The notes under the pieces were generated by a model that worked only from the letters and a program-made list of their open reading frames with translations, did no database searches and had not been told where the DNA came from. Of a stretch of 24,965 bases of DNA, positions 1 to 6,850 are shown in pieces. The DNA lies in the IMG/VR virus record IMGVR_UViG_3300017758_000129, positions 1 to 24,965 of that record; one strand, given 5' to 3'. The stretch's first letter is position 1. Each line of letters begins with the position of its first letter. The DNA is from a virus. Made by a program: the position numbers and the translations under genes.

Positions 1-177
1 CTGCATTTCTTCCACAAGGGAAATCACTTGGATCGCTTGATCACGAAGTGTACCAATGGTTGAGAGTTCTTCACCCTTAAAACCACCACGTTGTGTAACA
101 GCATCAACTACTGCTACTGTTGACCGTGAAACCTGATTAGCAAGTTTCATTAGTTCATCTTGATTTTCTGTCGACAT
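1..177 (-). CDS. Unknown small phage protein downstream of the clamp gene (partial, 3' end cut by window)
   Basis: An open frame runs from an ATG at 177 off the left edge, giving at least 59 codons that begin MSTENQDELMKLANQVSRST. The visible part includes the segment RGGFKGEELSTIGTLRDQA. It looks soluble and mostly helical, with no signal peptide or membrane segment in view. It follows gp45 after an 8-base gap. A GGAG about 12 bases before the ATG lies inside the end of gp45, so it is probably co-transcribed with the clamp. In T4 relatives the clamp-loader genes gp44 and gp62 lie in this direction, but the visible residues show no AAA+ motif, so I do not call it gp44. I do not recognise its function. 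The reading frame is well supported by the in-frame composition and tight spacing. Confidence 0.7.
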   Translation of the reverse strand, partial: MSTENQDELMKLANQVSRSTVAVVDAVTQRGGFKGEELSTIGTLRDQAIQVISLVEEMQ

Positions 178-184
178 TTTTTTA

Positions 185-862
185 TTATACTCCAAAGGTT
201 GAGGATTTTTCTAGTGCAATCCAATAACGAACGTTCATTTCAGTATGCTTAAATTCAGAAATCAGTTTGGATGAAATCTGCACCTCGTAATCGCCAGGAA
301 GCAATTTAAGGTTAGAGATGTTCACAACAAAGTTGAAAACTGAATCAGCAGGGAACTCACCACCGATTTCGATCGAATACGCATTCGATGTTGAGTTTTG
401 GTTATCTAGTACAGACAACACGATAGATCCATCATTACCAGTGATGGACATTTCACTATGACCGAGAGTAGATGCTGCTCGTTTAATCTTACCCAACGTA
501 TCGGCATCAAGAGTAAACTTCACATCGCCTTCAGGCATAGTAATATCTTTGGTCGGTGATGTTAGGGTTTCTTCGGGAGAGAAGAAGTATTTAATCTTAG
601 ATCTACCCGACTGGTCACCGACCGTAACAGACTCATCAGAGAACTTCAGATTAGGTTGATCAACTAGACCGAGTACACCAATGAACTCATTGAGGTCATA
701 GATCCCGAACTGTTGAGAAAACTCTTCTGCCACGATTGCTGTTGCTACAACATTTCGTGCTTCGCTGATAGTCTTAATAGTGTTTCCTTGCTTCACTAGC
801 AAGTTTTGATTAATGCCTGAAAAGTTTTTCAGGACTTCGATAGTGTTATCATTCAATTCCAT
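185..862 (-). CDS. 45: Sliding clamp, DNA polymerase accessory protein gp45
   Basis: This is the T4-type sliding clamp, a trimeric ring that tethers DNA polymerase to DNA and, bound by gp55 and gp33, acts as the mobile activator of late transcription. The chosen product is 225 aa (T4 gp45 is 228). It has a clamp-like N-terminus (ELNDNTIEVLKNFSGINQNL), the segment IYDLNEFIGVLGLV matching T4 IYDLNGFLGILSLV, and a C-terminal part with FNFVVNISNLKLLPGDYEVQ, which matches T4 FNFIINMANMKMQPGNYKLL. An in-frame ATG at 883 would add seven residues, but I prefer the ATG at 862: it has a GGAG eight bases upstream, and the predicted transcription start of the promoter here is about 884, leaving no room for a ribosome site before 883. 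The gene has its own promoter overlapping the end of gp46. Replisome cytoplasmic protein; identification is firm, the start slightly less so. Confidence 0.95.
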   Translation of the reverse strand: MELNDNTIEVLKNFSGINQNLLVKQGNTIKTISEARNVVATAIVAEEFSQQFGIYDLNEFIGVLGLVDQPNLKFSDESVTVGDQSGRSKIKYFFSPEETLTSPTKDITMPEGDVKFTLDADTLGKIKRAASTLGHSEMSITGNDGSIVLSVLDNQNSTSNAYSIEIGGEFPADSVFNFVVNISNLKLLPGDYEVQISSKLISEFKHTEMNVRYWIALEKSSTFGV

Positions 863-883
863 AATTATCTCCGTGGATTTCAT

Positions 884-919
884 ATATCATATTATATCAT
901 ACTTTAGCAAATTAGTAAA
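884..919 (-). promoter_or_regulatory. Early/middle-type promoter of gp45
   Basis: On the minus strand, TTTACT (919-914), a 17-base spacer and TATAAT (896-891) form a sigma70-like promoter. A TGA directly before TATAAT makes an extended -10. The -35 region reads ATGCTTTACTAATTTGC and contains the stop codon of gp46 (914-912). The predicted start of transcription is about 884. The same layout occurs before uvsY and gp55, which supports it being real. Confidence 0.75.
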
Positions 920-2624
920 GCATTTTGCTAAAGTTTTTTTCTTTTTTAAATTCAATTTTGCTGTTGAACTTACCATCAAGGATTTCTCCTTTATGTGAGA
1001 TGACGAATATGTTAGTATCGTCACCCAAAGTGTGAAGAATCTTGAGTAGGTTATCCACACCGTCATGATCTAGGGATGAATCAAAAGTTTCATCAAGGAT
1101 CAATAGGTTTGTAGCGACAGAGTTTTTCATCTTAGCAATCTGGCGCCATGTAAATAGTAGCGAGAGGTCAATCCTTTGTTTTTCACCTTCACTGAATGAT
1201 TCATATGTAAACTCATCACGATGGCGTGATCTAATAGTTTCATTGAATGCTTCGTCTAGGTTGAAGTGTACAAAGAAGTCGAGTATCTGTAAATAGGTGT
1301 TGACAAACTTATTGACCGCAGGAAGATACTGTTTAATGATCTTAGTTTTAATTCCAGAATCTTTGAGCATCTCTCCTATCACGATATTATAGTTGAACTG
1401 CTCTGATAAATTTATTTTGCTTTCTAGCATTTTATCCTTATCAGATTTCATTTCATCTCTATCAGTTTTTGCACTAGTTAAGTCTGCGCTCACTTCCTTA
1501 TCTAAAGATTTTTGGTATTGGCGGATTTGCTCCTGGAGCGTAGAGATCTCGCGGTTGTTCTCGCCGAGTTGAGATACCTTAGACCGTAACGATTGAAGTA
1601 ACAATCCATTCTCATTAATCTCTTTTTCCACGGATGACCCTTCCGTTCCGATCGTACGACATTCGGATTGAATGCTATTCGCTTCTTCTTTCGCATCATT
1701 GAGAATGTCATGTTTATGCGAGTCTGAGATGGTTTGGTCACATACGGAACAAACCTCATTCTCTTCGAAAAAAGTGATCCGCTGCCTGACGTTGGAGAGA
1801 TTTGTTTGCCGATCTTGACCTCTGAGCATAAGACCTTGGCGTTTATCCGATAAAGTTGAATGCCTTTCTTCGGTTTTCCCGATAGATTCTTCGAGACCCG
1901 TGCTAAGGACGTTATTCGCATCCTGTAGTTCATCGATATTATTCTGCGATGCATGAATCCTAGATTCATATTCCTTTTTACTTTCTTCTGTAAGTGCTGC
2001 CACATCATTAATGTATTTGTCTTGAGTAGCAATCTTGTTGTTCTGGATATCTATCGCATAATTAATTTCTTTCACGTTATCTTTCAACGTATTAGTTTTT
2101 TCTTTTAGGATCTGATTCATTTTACTGAATACATTAATGTCTAGTAGATCTTCAATAACTTCACGTCTATGCGAACCTGTTAATTGCATAAAAGGAATGA
2201 ACGAAGATGAACCAAGCACAACTACCTGATGAAAGGTTTTATGATTCAGTTTAAGGATATTAGATTCTAGGATTTGTTGATATTCTTTAGCATGCGACGA
2301 CTGATTAATCATCGTGCCGTTTTTGTATATCTCAAATTTATTAGGTTTGATGCCGCGAAAGACTTTGAATTTATTTTGCCCGATAGTAAATTCAACGTCT
2401 ACTTCGCAACCTTTATTATTGATAGAATTAACAAGTTGGTCTTTCTTGATATTTCTATGTGCTTTACCAAACAAGGCAAAGGATATAGCATCCAACATAG
2501 TGGACTTTCCCGCACCGTTTTGCCCAACGATGAGGGTTGATTTATTTTGATTAAGGTTTATCTCAATCGCGTTTTGTCCAGTGGAAAGAAAGTTTTTCCA
2601 ACGAACCTTTTCAAATATTATCAT
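912..2624 (-). CDS. 46: Recombination endonuclease subunit gp46 (Rad50/SbcC-like ATPase)
   Basis: gp46 is the Rad50-like ATPase that works with gp47 to process DNA ends for recombination-dependent replication and for host DNA breakdown. The 570-aa product (T4 gp46 is 560) has an N-terminal Walker A GQNGAGKST at residues 34-42, long charged coiled-coil arms from about 165 to 410 with a zinc-hook CSVC at 292-295, an ABC signature SFSEGEKQR at 476-484, Walker B NLLILDE at 506-512 and an H-loop VISHK at 541-545. All parts of a working SMC-type ATPase are present. Its ATG overlaps the gp47 stop as ATGA, so the two are translationally coupled, which suits a 46/47 complex. Its stop codon lies inside the promoter of gp45. 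Identification is firm. Confidence 0.97.
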   Translation of the reverse strand: MIIFEKVRWKNFLSTGQNAIEINLNQNKSTLIVGQNGAGKSTMLDAISFALFGKAHRNIKKDQLVNSINNKGCEVDVEFTIGQNKFKVFRGIKPNKFEIYKNGTMINQSSHAKEYQQILESNILKLNHKTFHQVVVLGSSSFIPFMQLTGSHRREVIEDLLDINVFSKMNQILKEKTNTLKDNVKEINYAIDIQNNKIATQDKYINDVAALTEESKKEYESRIHASQNNIDELQDANNVLSTGLEESIGKTEERHSTLSDKRQGLMLRGQDRQTNLSNVRQRITFFEENEVCSVCDQTISDSHKHDILNDAKEEANSIQSECRTIGTEGSSVEKEINENGLLLQSLRSKVSQLGENNREISTLQEQIRQYQKSLDKEVSADLTSAKTDRDEMKSDKDKMLESKINLSEQFNYNIVIGEMLKDSGIKTKIIKQYLPAVNKFVNTYLQILDFFVHFNLDEAFNETIRSRHRDEFTYESFSEGEKQRIDLSLLFTWRQIAKMKNSVATNLLILDETFDSSLDHDGVDNLLKILHTLGDDTNIFVISHKGEILDGKFNSKIEFKKEKNFSKMLY

Positions 2625-3685
2625 ACTAACTCTAGTGCTTGCGCTTCAGTCATAAGATCACGAATCTGAACTTTTATCTTATCTTTATCCAGATCAGTTT
2701 CAACCGCATCAATATAGGTATCTACAATAGATGGAGTATCGTCAAACTGCATTTCATCATCTTCTACGTTTTCACCGATGAACTCATTAAAGTTCTCAGC
2801 AATTTTTAACTCGTGAATATTTCTATTCTGTATCCTATCCATAAAACGATCAAATACAAACTGATCCTTCTTATTGATAACGACAACCTTCACGAACTTG
2901 TTATCATAATCAGAAAGATCGTCTATACTATTATACTCTATTTTCTCGTCGTCGTAAAGAACTTTTTTGAATAAAGTGTGAGGATTATGAATTTTTTCTA
3001 GTTCACGAGTTTCAGTATCAAGGATATGAAACCCTTTCTTATCACCAGCATCTGACCAAAAGAATTCTAGTTGGGTGCCAAGATAGTGAACATTATCCTG
3101 CTTAGAACCAACATGAAAGTGCCCAGTAAGAACCTGTTCAAACCTACTAAACAAACCATGATCTAGACCGTGCGTACTTCTAACACCTCTTAGCATTTCG
3201 AAACCGTTTAGGTCTAGATGCCCACCCAACCAATCTGCTTTACAGTTTTGAATAAACCGTACAGACTCGTCGTGGTTCTCTTGATTGATCCATGGTAACA
3301 TAGCAAAATTGAGTGAACCATATTCCATAACCGTTGGTTCCATAATGATATGGACTTCGTTCATGTAATGACCGAGCAACTCTTTGAGTGAGTTAAGGTC
3401 ATTGGTGTTCTTATAGTATGTGTCATGGTTGCCAGGAATGATATCCATCATCATACCATTTTTGCGTACTCTATCAAGAAAGTGTTTACGATTATGATTG
3501 AGTGCCTTGAAGTTTACGAACTTTCTATGGTCATAGTAGTCGCCAAGATGCACGATTTGTTTTATGTTATGCTCTTCACAGTAAGGGAAGAACACTTCAT
3601 TATAAAACTTCGCAGCATTATCTAGGAATATCTCAGACGAGTTGCGAATACCTGTATGGGTATCGTTTAAAATAGCAACCTTCAC
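2621..3685 (-). CDS. 47: Recombination endonuclease subunit gp47 (Mre11/SbcD-like nuclease)
   Basis: gp47 is the Mre11-like metallophosphoesterase nuclease of the 46/47 complex. The 354-aa product (T4 gp47 is 339) shows the phosphoesterase metal-binding motifs in order: NDTH at 7-10, GDYYDH at 49-53 region, GNHD at 85-88, GGHLD around 154-158 and GHFH at 188-191. The rest is a capping domain and an acidic C-terminal part that would bind gp46. The start codon is GTG, inside a GTGA overlap with the gp55 stop, and its stop overlaps the gp46 ATG. gp55, gp47 and gp46 are therefore a tightly coupled operon from the promoter upstream of gp55. All catalytic residues expected for the family are present. 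Confidence 0.97.
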   Translation of the reverse strand: MKVAILNDTHTGIRNSSEIFLDNAAKFYNEVFFPYCEEHNIKQIVHLGDYYDHRKFVNFKALNHNRKHFLDRVRKNGMMMDIIPGNHDTYYKNTNDLNSLKELLGHYMNEVHIIMEPTVMEYGSLNFAMLPWINQENHDESVRFIQNCKADWLGGHLDLNGFEMLRGVRSTHGLDHGLFSRFEQVLTGHFHVGSKQDNVHYLGTQLEFFWSDAGDKKGFHILDTETRELEKIHNPHTLFKKVLYDDEKIEYNSIDDLSDYDNKFVKVVVINKKDQFVFDRFMDRIQNRNIHELKIAENFNEFIGENVEDDEMQFDDTPSIVDTYIDAVETDLDKDKIKVQIRDLMTEAQALELV

Positions 3686-4278
3686 TGCATGAAATCCTGT
3701 AGATCAGAATCTGCTACACGTGTACGTTTCTTTTTAATCTTTTCTTCTTTTACAAACTCTTTGACATTAGTATCAACATTCCTTACCTTATCGATGCGAT
3801 CCCGTAAAGTATCAACGAATGCACCAACCACTTGGTTAGAAATATTGTCACCGTTTTCATTATCAATGAAGTTCTCAATACCAGACTGAGTTAGATATTT
3901 CATTTTTACGTCTTGTTGCTTCTTTTCTTTAGCAATACGTCTAAGAAAAGCGAACCATGTAATTTGCGTAAAGTAAGCAAAGGCATTAGGTTTGCCTGTC
4001 CGAGTCGCTGCCTCGATATCATAATTATTGATTGCTTTGAGGCAGTTTTCTACTGCATCCATAACCATCTCTTCGCGATATGTGTAGCGAATAAAATTGG
4101 ATTTGTGAGACAAACCCTCAGCGATCCTTAGGAAACACTGTGCAATATAATCGGTTACGATTGGATGCTTTGTACTGTTTTCTTTTGCTTCGTTTACGGT
4201 CGTTACATAGTCTACAACTGCTTGCGAGAAGTCCGCATTATTTACATAATGGATGCTTGCTCTTTTTTGTCGTGCCAT
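3682..4278 (-). CDS. 55: Late-transcription sigma factor gp55
   Basis: gp55 is the phage sigma factor that directs host RNA polymerase to late promoters of the TATAAATA type. The 198-aa product (T4 gp55 is 185) keeps the N-terminal YVNN motif (11-14), the LRIAEGLS segment (50-57, T4 LIAEGLS) and the region-2-like helix with MVMDAVENCLKAINNYD (71-87) and NAFAYFTQITWFAFLRRIAKEKK (98-120). It ends with DSDLQDFMQ, which resembles the T4 gp55 C-terminus that docks on the gp45 clamp. The gene has its own early-type promoter and an AAAGGA ribosome site. It is followed by gp47 and gp46 with four-base overlaps. Four exact TATAAATA boxes in the same window are its likely targets. Identification is firm. 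Confidence 0.96.
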   Translation of the reverse strand: MARQKRASIHYVNNADFSQAVVDYVTTVNEAKENSTKHPIVTDYIAQCFLRIAEGLSHKSNFIRYTYREEMVMDAVENCLKAINNYDIEAATRTGKPNAFAYFTQITWFAFLRRIAKEKKQQDVKMKYLTQSGIENFIDNENGDNISNQVVGAFVDTLRDRIDKVRNVDTNVKEFVKEEKIKKKRTRVADSDLQDFMQ

Positions 4279-4292
4279 GATAAAATTCCTTT

Positions 4293-4328
4293 CACATATA
4301 TTATACTACTTTTGAGCAAAATAGTAAA
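4293..4328 (-). promoter_or_regulatory. Early/middle-type promoter of gp55-47-46
   Basis: On the minus strand, TTTACT (4328-4323), a 17-base spacer and TATAAT (4305-4300) are followed by a likely start near 4293 and an AAAGGA ribosome site before the gp55 ATG. The -35 area again reads ATGCTTTACTA. Unlike the other copies, the -10 lacks the TG extension (TAGTATAAT). It lies back to back with a plus-strand copy of the same promoter. Confidence 0.7.
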
Positions 4329-4373
4329 GCATAATATTTTTAAATAATATAAAAATTTATTTAATTTTTGACC
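4329..4373. other. AT-rich spacer between two divergent promoters
   Basis: About 45 bases of almost pure A/T separate the -35 elements of the gp55 promoter (minus) and of the plus-strand promoter. Such sequence could act as an UP element for either or as an easily melted region. No reading frame is supported in the whole 4279-4432 gap. Confidence 0.4.
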
Positions 4374-4409
4374 TTTACTAATCTCCGAAAATATGATATA
4401 ATAAGTATA
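4374..4409 (+). promoter_or_regulatory. Divergent plus-strand promoter, antisense to the 160-aa gene, uvsW and uvsY
   Basis: On the plus strand, TTTACT (4374-4379), a 17-base spacer and TATAAT (4397-4402) are present, with the extended -10 TGATATAAT and a likely start near 4409. Motif and spacing are the same as for the promoters of uvsY, gp55 and gp45, but it points against all genes of the window. Its transcript would begin in the gap and run antisense into the 3' end of the 160-aa gene. Confidence 0.6.
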
Positions 4410-4417
4410 ACGTCGGG

Positions 4418-4450
4418 AAAAAGGGAAGGTGCCTAATGGATACTTCCTTT
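4418..4450 (-). terminator. Possible weak terminator at the end of the 160-aa gene
   Basis: On the minus strand GGAAG (4447-4443) can pair with CTTCC (4428-4424) around a 14-base loop that holds the TAG stop. One A-C mismatch and two A-T pairs extend the stem, and TTTTT (4422-4418) follows. It is short, so only a weak terminator is suggested. In a plus-strand RNA the same stem would be eight pairs with one G-U. Confidence 0.3.
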
Positions 4451-4915
4451 TGGTTTGAAGTTGATAATGTTAGGTGTGGCAGAGTCCTGTTCAAACTGCT
4501 CAAATCTTTCGTTTTCATTTCTTTCCATCATCTTTTCTTCGATATAGTCTTCAATCTCGTCAGCACTCAGGTCAGAATTTTCTAACATAAATTCATCAAG
4601 ATTCAGTTCTCTTCTCAAATTAGTTCCTTCGGTCACTTCACTGAGAGCGTGCTTATAGTGTTTCAGTAAAGCAGGGGAAGGATTTGATTCGGCAACTATA
4701 TGCTGAAGTTTAATCGTGCTCAATAATTCTAGATCATCTTGAAAGGCGATCCATGGTCGAAACGAATAATACCTTACATTGTTTTCATAGTCTTCTGCCG
4801 CCATAACCTTCAGGCAATTTTTTACAACGACTTCATTGTACTCATCATCCTCGGTTTCAAGGATCTCGCAAATAATTTCTTCTGTATTAGATAACTTCAG
4901 TTGTTTGAATTTCAT
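4433..4915 (-). CDS. Conserved-looking phage protein of unknown function (160 aa), downstream of uvsW
   Basis: The product is a 160-aa soluble protein that I cannot assign to a named family. The first 85 residues look beta-rich, with KLSNTEEIICEILE near the start and YYSFRPWIAFQDD near residues 49-61, which would fit a small barrel (Sm-like or SH3-like) fold; this is inference from the pattern only. Residues 100-145 are strongly acidic and helical (SADEIEDYIEEKMMERNENE). Its ATG overlaps the uvsW stop as ATGA, so it is translated with uvsW and may act in recombination or replication. It is the last gene before the divergent promoter region. The reading frame is certain; the function is not. 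Confidence 0.85.
   Translation of the reverse strand: MKFKQLKLSNTEEIICEILETEDDEYNEVVVKNCLKVMAAEDYENNVRYYSFRPWIAFQDDLELLSTIKLQHIVAESNPSPALLKHYKHALSEVTEGTNLRRELNLDEFMLENSDLSADEIEDYIEEKMMERNENERFEQFEQDSATPNIINFKPKGSIH
4436..4585 (+). CDS. Doubtful antisense small ORF behind the plus-strand promoter (49 aa)
   Basis: An ATG at 4436 opens 49 codons on the plus strand, 27 bases after the predicted start of the divergent promoter, with GGAAGG about six bases upstream. The product starts MDTSFWFEVDNVRCGR and then turns hydrophobic and Phe-rich. It lies wholly opposite the 3' end of the 160-aa gene in codon-aligned phase, so the frame could be only a shadow. It is listed because a promoter and a possible ribosome site precede it. 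More likely the transcript, if made, acts as antisense RNA. Confidence 0.15.
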   Translation: MDTSFWFEVDNVRCGRVLFKLLKSFVFISFHHLFFDIVFNLVSTQVRIF

Positions 4916-6384
4916 ATCTCTATCTTTGTAGTGTTACAGTTGAATTGTTCATTGTTGTATATTTTTAATCTTTCATTCGAATGTATATAGCAAAAATTTT
5001 GCCGAGACTTCCAAGTGATGTCGTCAGATATATCATATAACGTAGTAATCCTTCCATCATCACTTTTTCTTAGTCCTCGCCCAATACTTTGAAGAACTCT
5101 GATTTGAGATTTACTCGGCGAGGCAAATATGATATTATGTAAGTTTTTAATGTTTATTCCTGTAGAGAATGTACCCAACGACGCAACTGTGATTGAGTTG
5201 GACATCCCTTCGACAATTCCTCGTATTGCTTCACGGTCGGAGGTATCCGTGCCACCAGACACAAAAAATACTTTACGATTTTCATCTGCTTTATCCCTTA
5301 TCAAGTTAAACAAAGGTTTGCCATGCTTTTCCACATAATTATATAGTATCAAAGTATTACCAGATAAATCGAGAGCAAGATTTCTTATGAAACGATTTCT
5401 CTTTTCGTGACCTACAATAAAGTCTATCTCTTCCTGATAGGTTTTCTTTCCAAAATTTTGTCTAGTGTCTGAGTCATAAGTAAGCACCAATCGCTTGATC
5501 TGCAATTTAGCAAGGGTGTCGTTATCCTGAAGTTTCTTTGTTGTCGTGACTTTATATGTCTTACCGAAAAGACCCTGTAAAACCAACTCGTGAGTTTGTG
5601 AACCATCTAGTGTACCTGTAGTTCCATATCTAAATTCTGCTCTATCTGATTTGCTCATTATACTCATCAGAGACTTAGATTTAAATCCATGACATTCGTC
5701 CCCAAATACAGCACCGAACTGTTGGAACCAAACTTTATTTAATTTGTAAATTGACTGCCATGTACTGATAATAATACGTTTATCTGTAGTCTTATCTTTT
5801 CCTGAGTATATTCTATGGACTTGATTATCAACATCATATCCATATTGTTTGAAGTCATTGTACATCTGTTCAACCAACGAAGTAGTTGGAACGATGAGTA
5901 ATATATTTTGATCGTAGTTTTCTAGATACCACCGCATCAAGTGATATATTATGAATGACTTTCCGGATCCTGTTGGACTGAGGAGGATCGCTCTTTTTCT
6001 TGTGATCGCTTCACCAACGCATTGATACTGATAGTCCCGAAGAGGGAAAGGGGTATCAATACTAGAACAAAAATCGTTAAGAGCGGTTGGAGTAATGTTA
6101 ATTCGTTCATCTGGGTCACCATATTGAGAAGTTTCTGACTTGAGTATATATCCTCGAAGTTCACAAAATTCTTTTAAATGATAAAATAAACCTGCAGGAA
6201 GTGATCTATCTCTTAACAAAAATAGACGTATTTTCCCATCCCACATCTTGTTACGAAATGCAGGCATGAACTTATATCCAGGAACGTAGAAACTAAAAAA
6301 CTCGTTAAGTTCCTGACATATTCCTGAATCACATTCTATTTGTAAATCTGACTGGTTTAATTTCCAGACTCGAACTGTTTCCAC
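4912..6384 (-). CDS. uvsW: UvsW recombination helicase (superfamily 2)
   Basis: UvsW is the T4 SF2 helicase that unwinds branched DNA and R-loops, and shifts replication from origin-dependent to recombination-dependent mode. The 490-aa product (T4 503) has the N-terminal UvsW domain with ELNEFFSFYVPGYKFMPAFR (25-44) and WDGKIRL (48-54), Walker A SPTGSGKS at 136-143, DECH at 229-232, motif III TGTLD at 256-260 and motif VI QSIGRGLRK at 432-440. The start codon is GTG at 6384, giving a protein that lines up with T4 UvsW from its first residues. The first 28 bases overlap the end of uvsY in another frame. All helicase motifs are present and it is very likely active. Confidence 0.96.
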   Translation of the reverse strand: METVRVWKLNQSDLQIECDSGICQELNEFFSFYVPGYKFMPAFRNKMWDGKIRLFLLRDRSLPAGLFYHLKEFCELRGYILKSETSQYGDPDERINITPTALNDFCSSIDTPFPLRDYQYQCVGEAITRKRAILLSPTGSGKSFIIYHLMRWYLENYDQNILLIVPTTSLVEQMYNDFKQYGYDVDNQVHRIYSGKDKTTDKRIIISTWQSIYKLNKVWFQQFGAVFGDECHGFKSKSLMSIMSKSDRAEFRYGTTGTLDGSQTHELVLQGLFGKTYKVTTTKKLQDNDTLAKLQIKRLVLTYDSDTRQNFGKKTYQEEIDFIVGHEKRNRFIRNLALDLSGNTLILYNYVEKHGKPLFNLIRDKADENRKVFFVSGGTDTSDREAIRGIVEGMSNSITVASLGTFSTGINIKNLHNIIFASPSKSQIRVLQSIGRGLRKSDDGRITTLYDISDDITWKSRQNFCYIHSNERLKIYNNEQFNCNTTKIEI

Positions 6385-6803
6385 TTGATCATATTACCTA
6401 TAGTCTGATGACGCCACTTTAATGAATCAACAATATCTATAAGGGTTTCTGTGACAGTTTTCCAGTACTGTATCTTCTCTTCAGACTTTTGTATTTCTGG
6501 ATCTGAATCGTAGTAGTAGTCCATCTCACCTTTTAGGACTTTCAGTCCATCAAAGGGATCAGGATCCCAACCTTTTTCGATAACGTCTTCTTGTGACATT
6601 TTACCATTATAATATAACCATTTATCTTTGAGAAGTATTTTCTGCTGTTGTTCTGCACGCTTGAGTTGTAACTTACAAGTCGTCAGCAGTTCTAGATACT
6701 TAGCATGAAGCATTGGTGTATGCTTCGATGCTTCGTCTAGTTTCATAGTATTGATCTGACAGTCTTCCTGCCACATCGCATGTATATTTTTCAAATCAAT
6801 CAT
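6357..6803 (-). CDS. uvsY: UvsY recombination mediator
   Basis: UvsY loads the UvsX recombinase onto single-stranded DNA covered by gp32. The 148-aa product (T4 137) is highly charged and helical. It has the T4-like N-terminal pattern ending KLDEASKHTPMLHAKYLELL, a basic middle with LLKDKWLYYNGKMSQEDV, and the C-terminal helix KWRHQTIGNMIKWKQFESG matching T4 KSRGFAIKHIQDMRAFEAG. The ATG at 6803 agrees with the T4 start, yet there is no ribosome site before it and the predicted transcription start of its promoter falls on the A of the ATG. It may therefore be read as a leaderless message. uvsW overlaps its 3' end by 28 bases. Identification is firm. Confidence 0.93.
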   Translation of the reverse strand: MIDLKNIHAMWQEDCQINTMKLDEASKHTPMLHAKYLELLTTCKLQLKRAEQQQKILLKDKWLYYNGKMSQEDVIEKGWDPDPFDGLKVLKGEMDYYYDSDPEIQKSEEKIQYWKTVTETLIDIVDSLKWRHQTIGNMIKWKQFESGN

Positions 6804-6838
6804 AACTATATTATATCATATTTTTATTATAAAGTAAA
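6803..6838 (-). promoter_or_regulatory. Early/middle-type promoter of uvsY-uvsW
   Basis: On the minus strand, TTTACT (6838-6833), a 17-base spacer and TATAAT (6815-6810) are present, with the extended -10 TGATATAAT. It lies just after the LamG gene stop and marks the switch from late structural genes to early/middle genes. The expected start of transcription is about 6803, the first base of the uvsY ATG. Confidence 0.7.
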
Positions 6839-6842
6839 GTAT

Positions 6843-6850
6843 TATTTATC
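6843..6850 (-). promoter_or_regulatory. Near-match to a late promoter box before uvsY
   Basis: The minus strand reads GATAAATA, seven of eight bases of the late box TATAAATA, overlapping the LamG stop codon. It could give late expression of uvsY and uvsW as a second start. The match is inexact and could be chance. Confidence 0.25.

Noticed and set aside
863-883. ATG at 883 as start of gp45
   Set aside because: The predicted transcription start is about 884 and the GGAG lies between 883 and the ATG at 862. The shorter protein also fits the T4 length. Leaderless use of 883 is not excluded.
1502-2032. 176-codon minus-strand frame inside gp46
   Set aside because: It overlaps the gp46 coiled-coil region in another frame and its composition is not protein-like; gp46 is intact.
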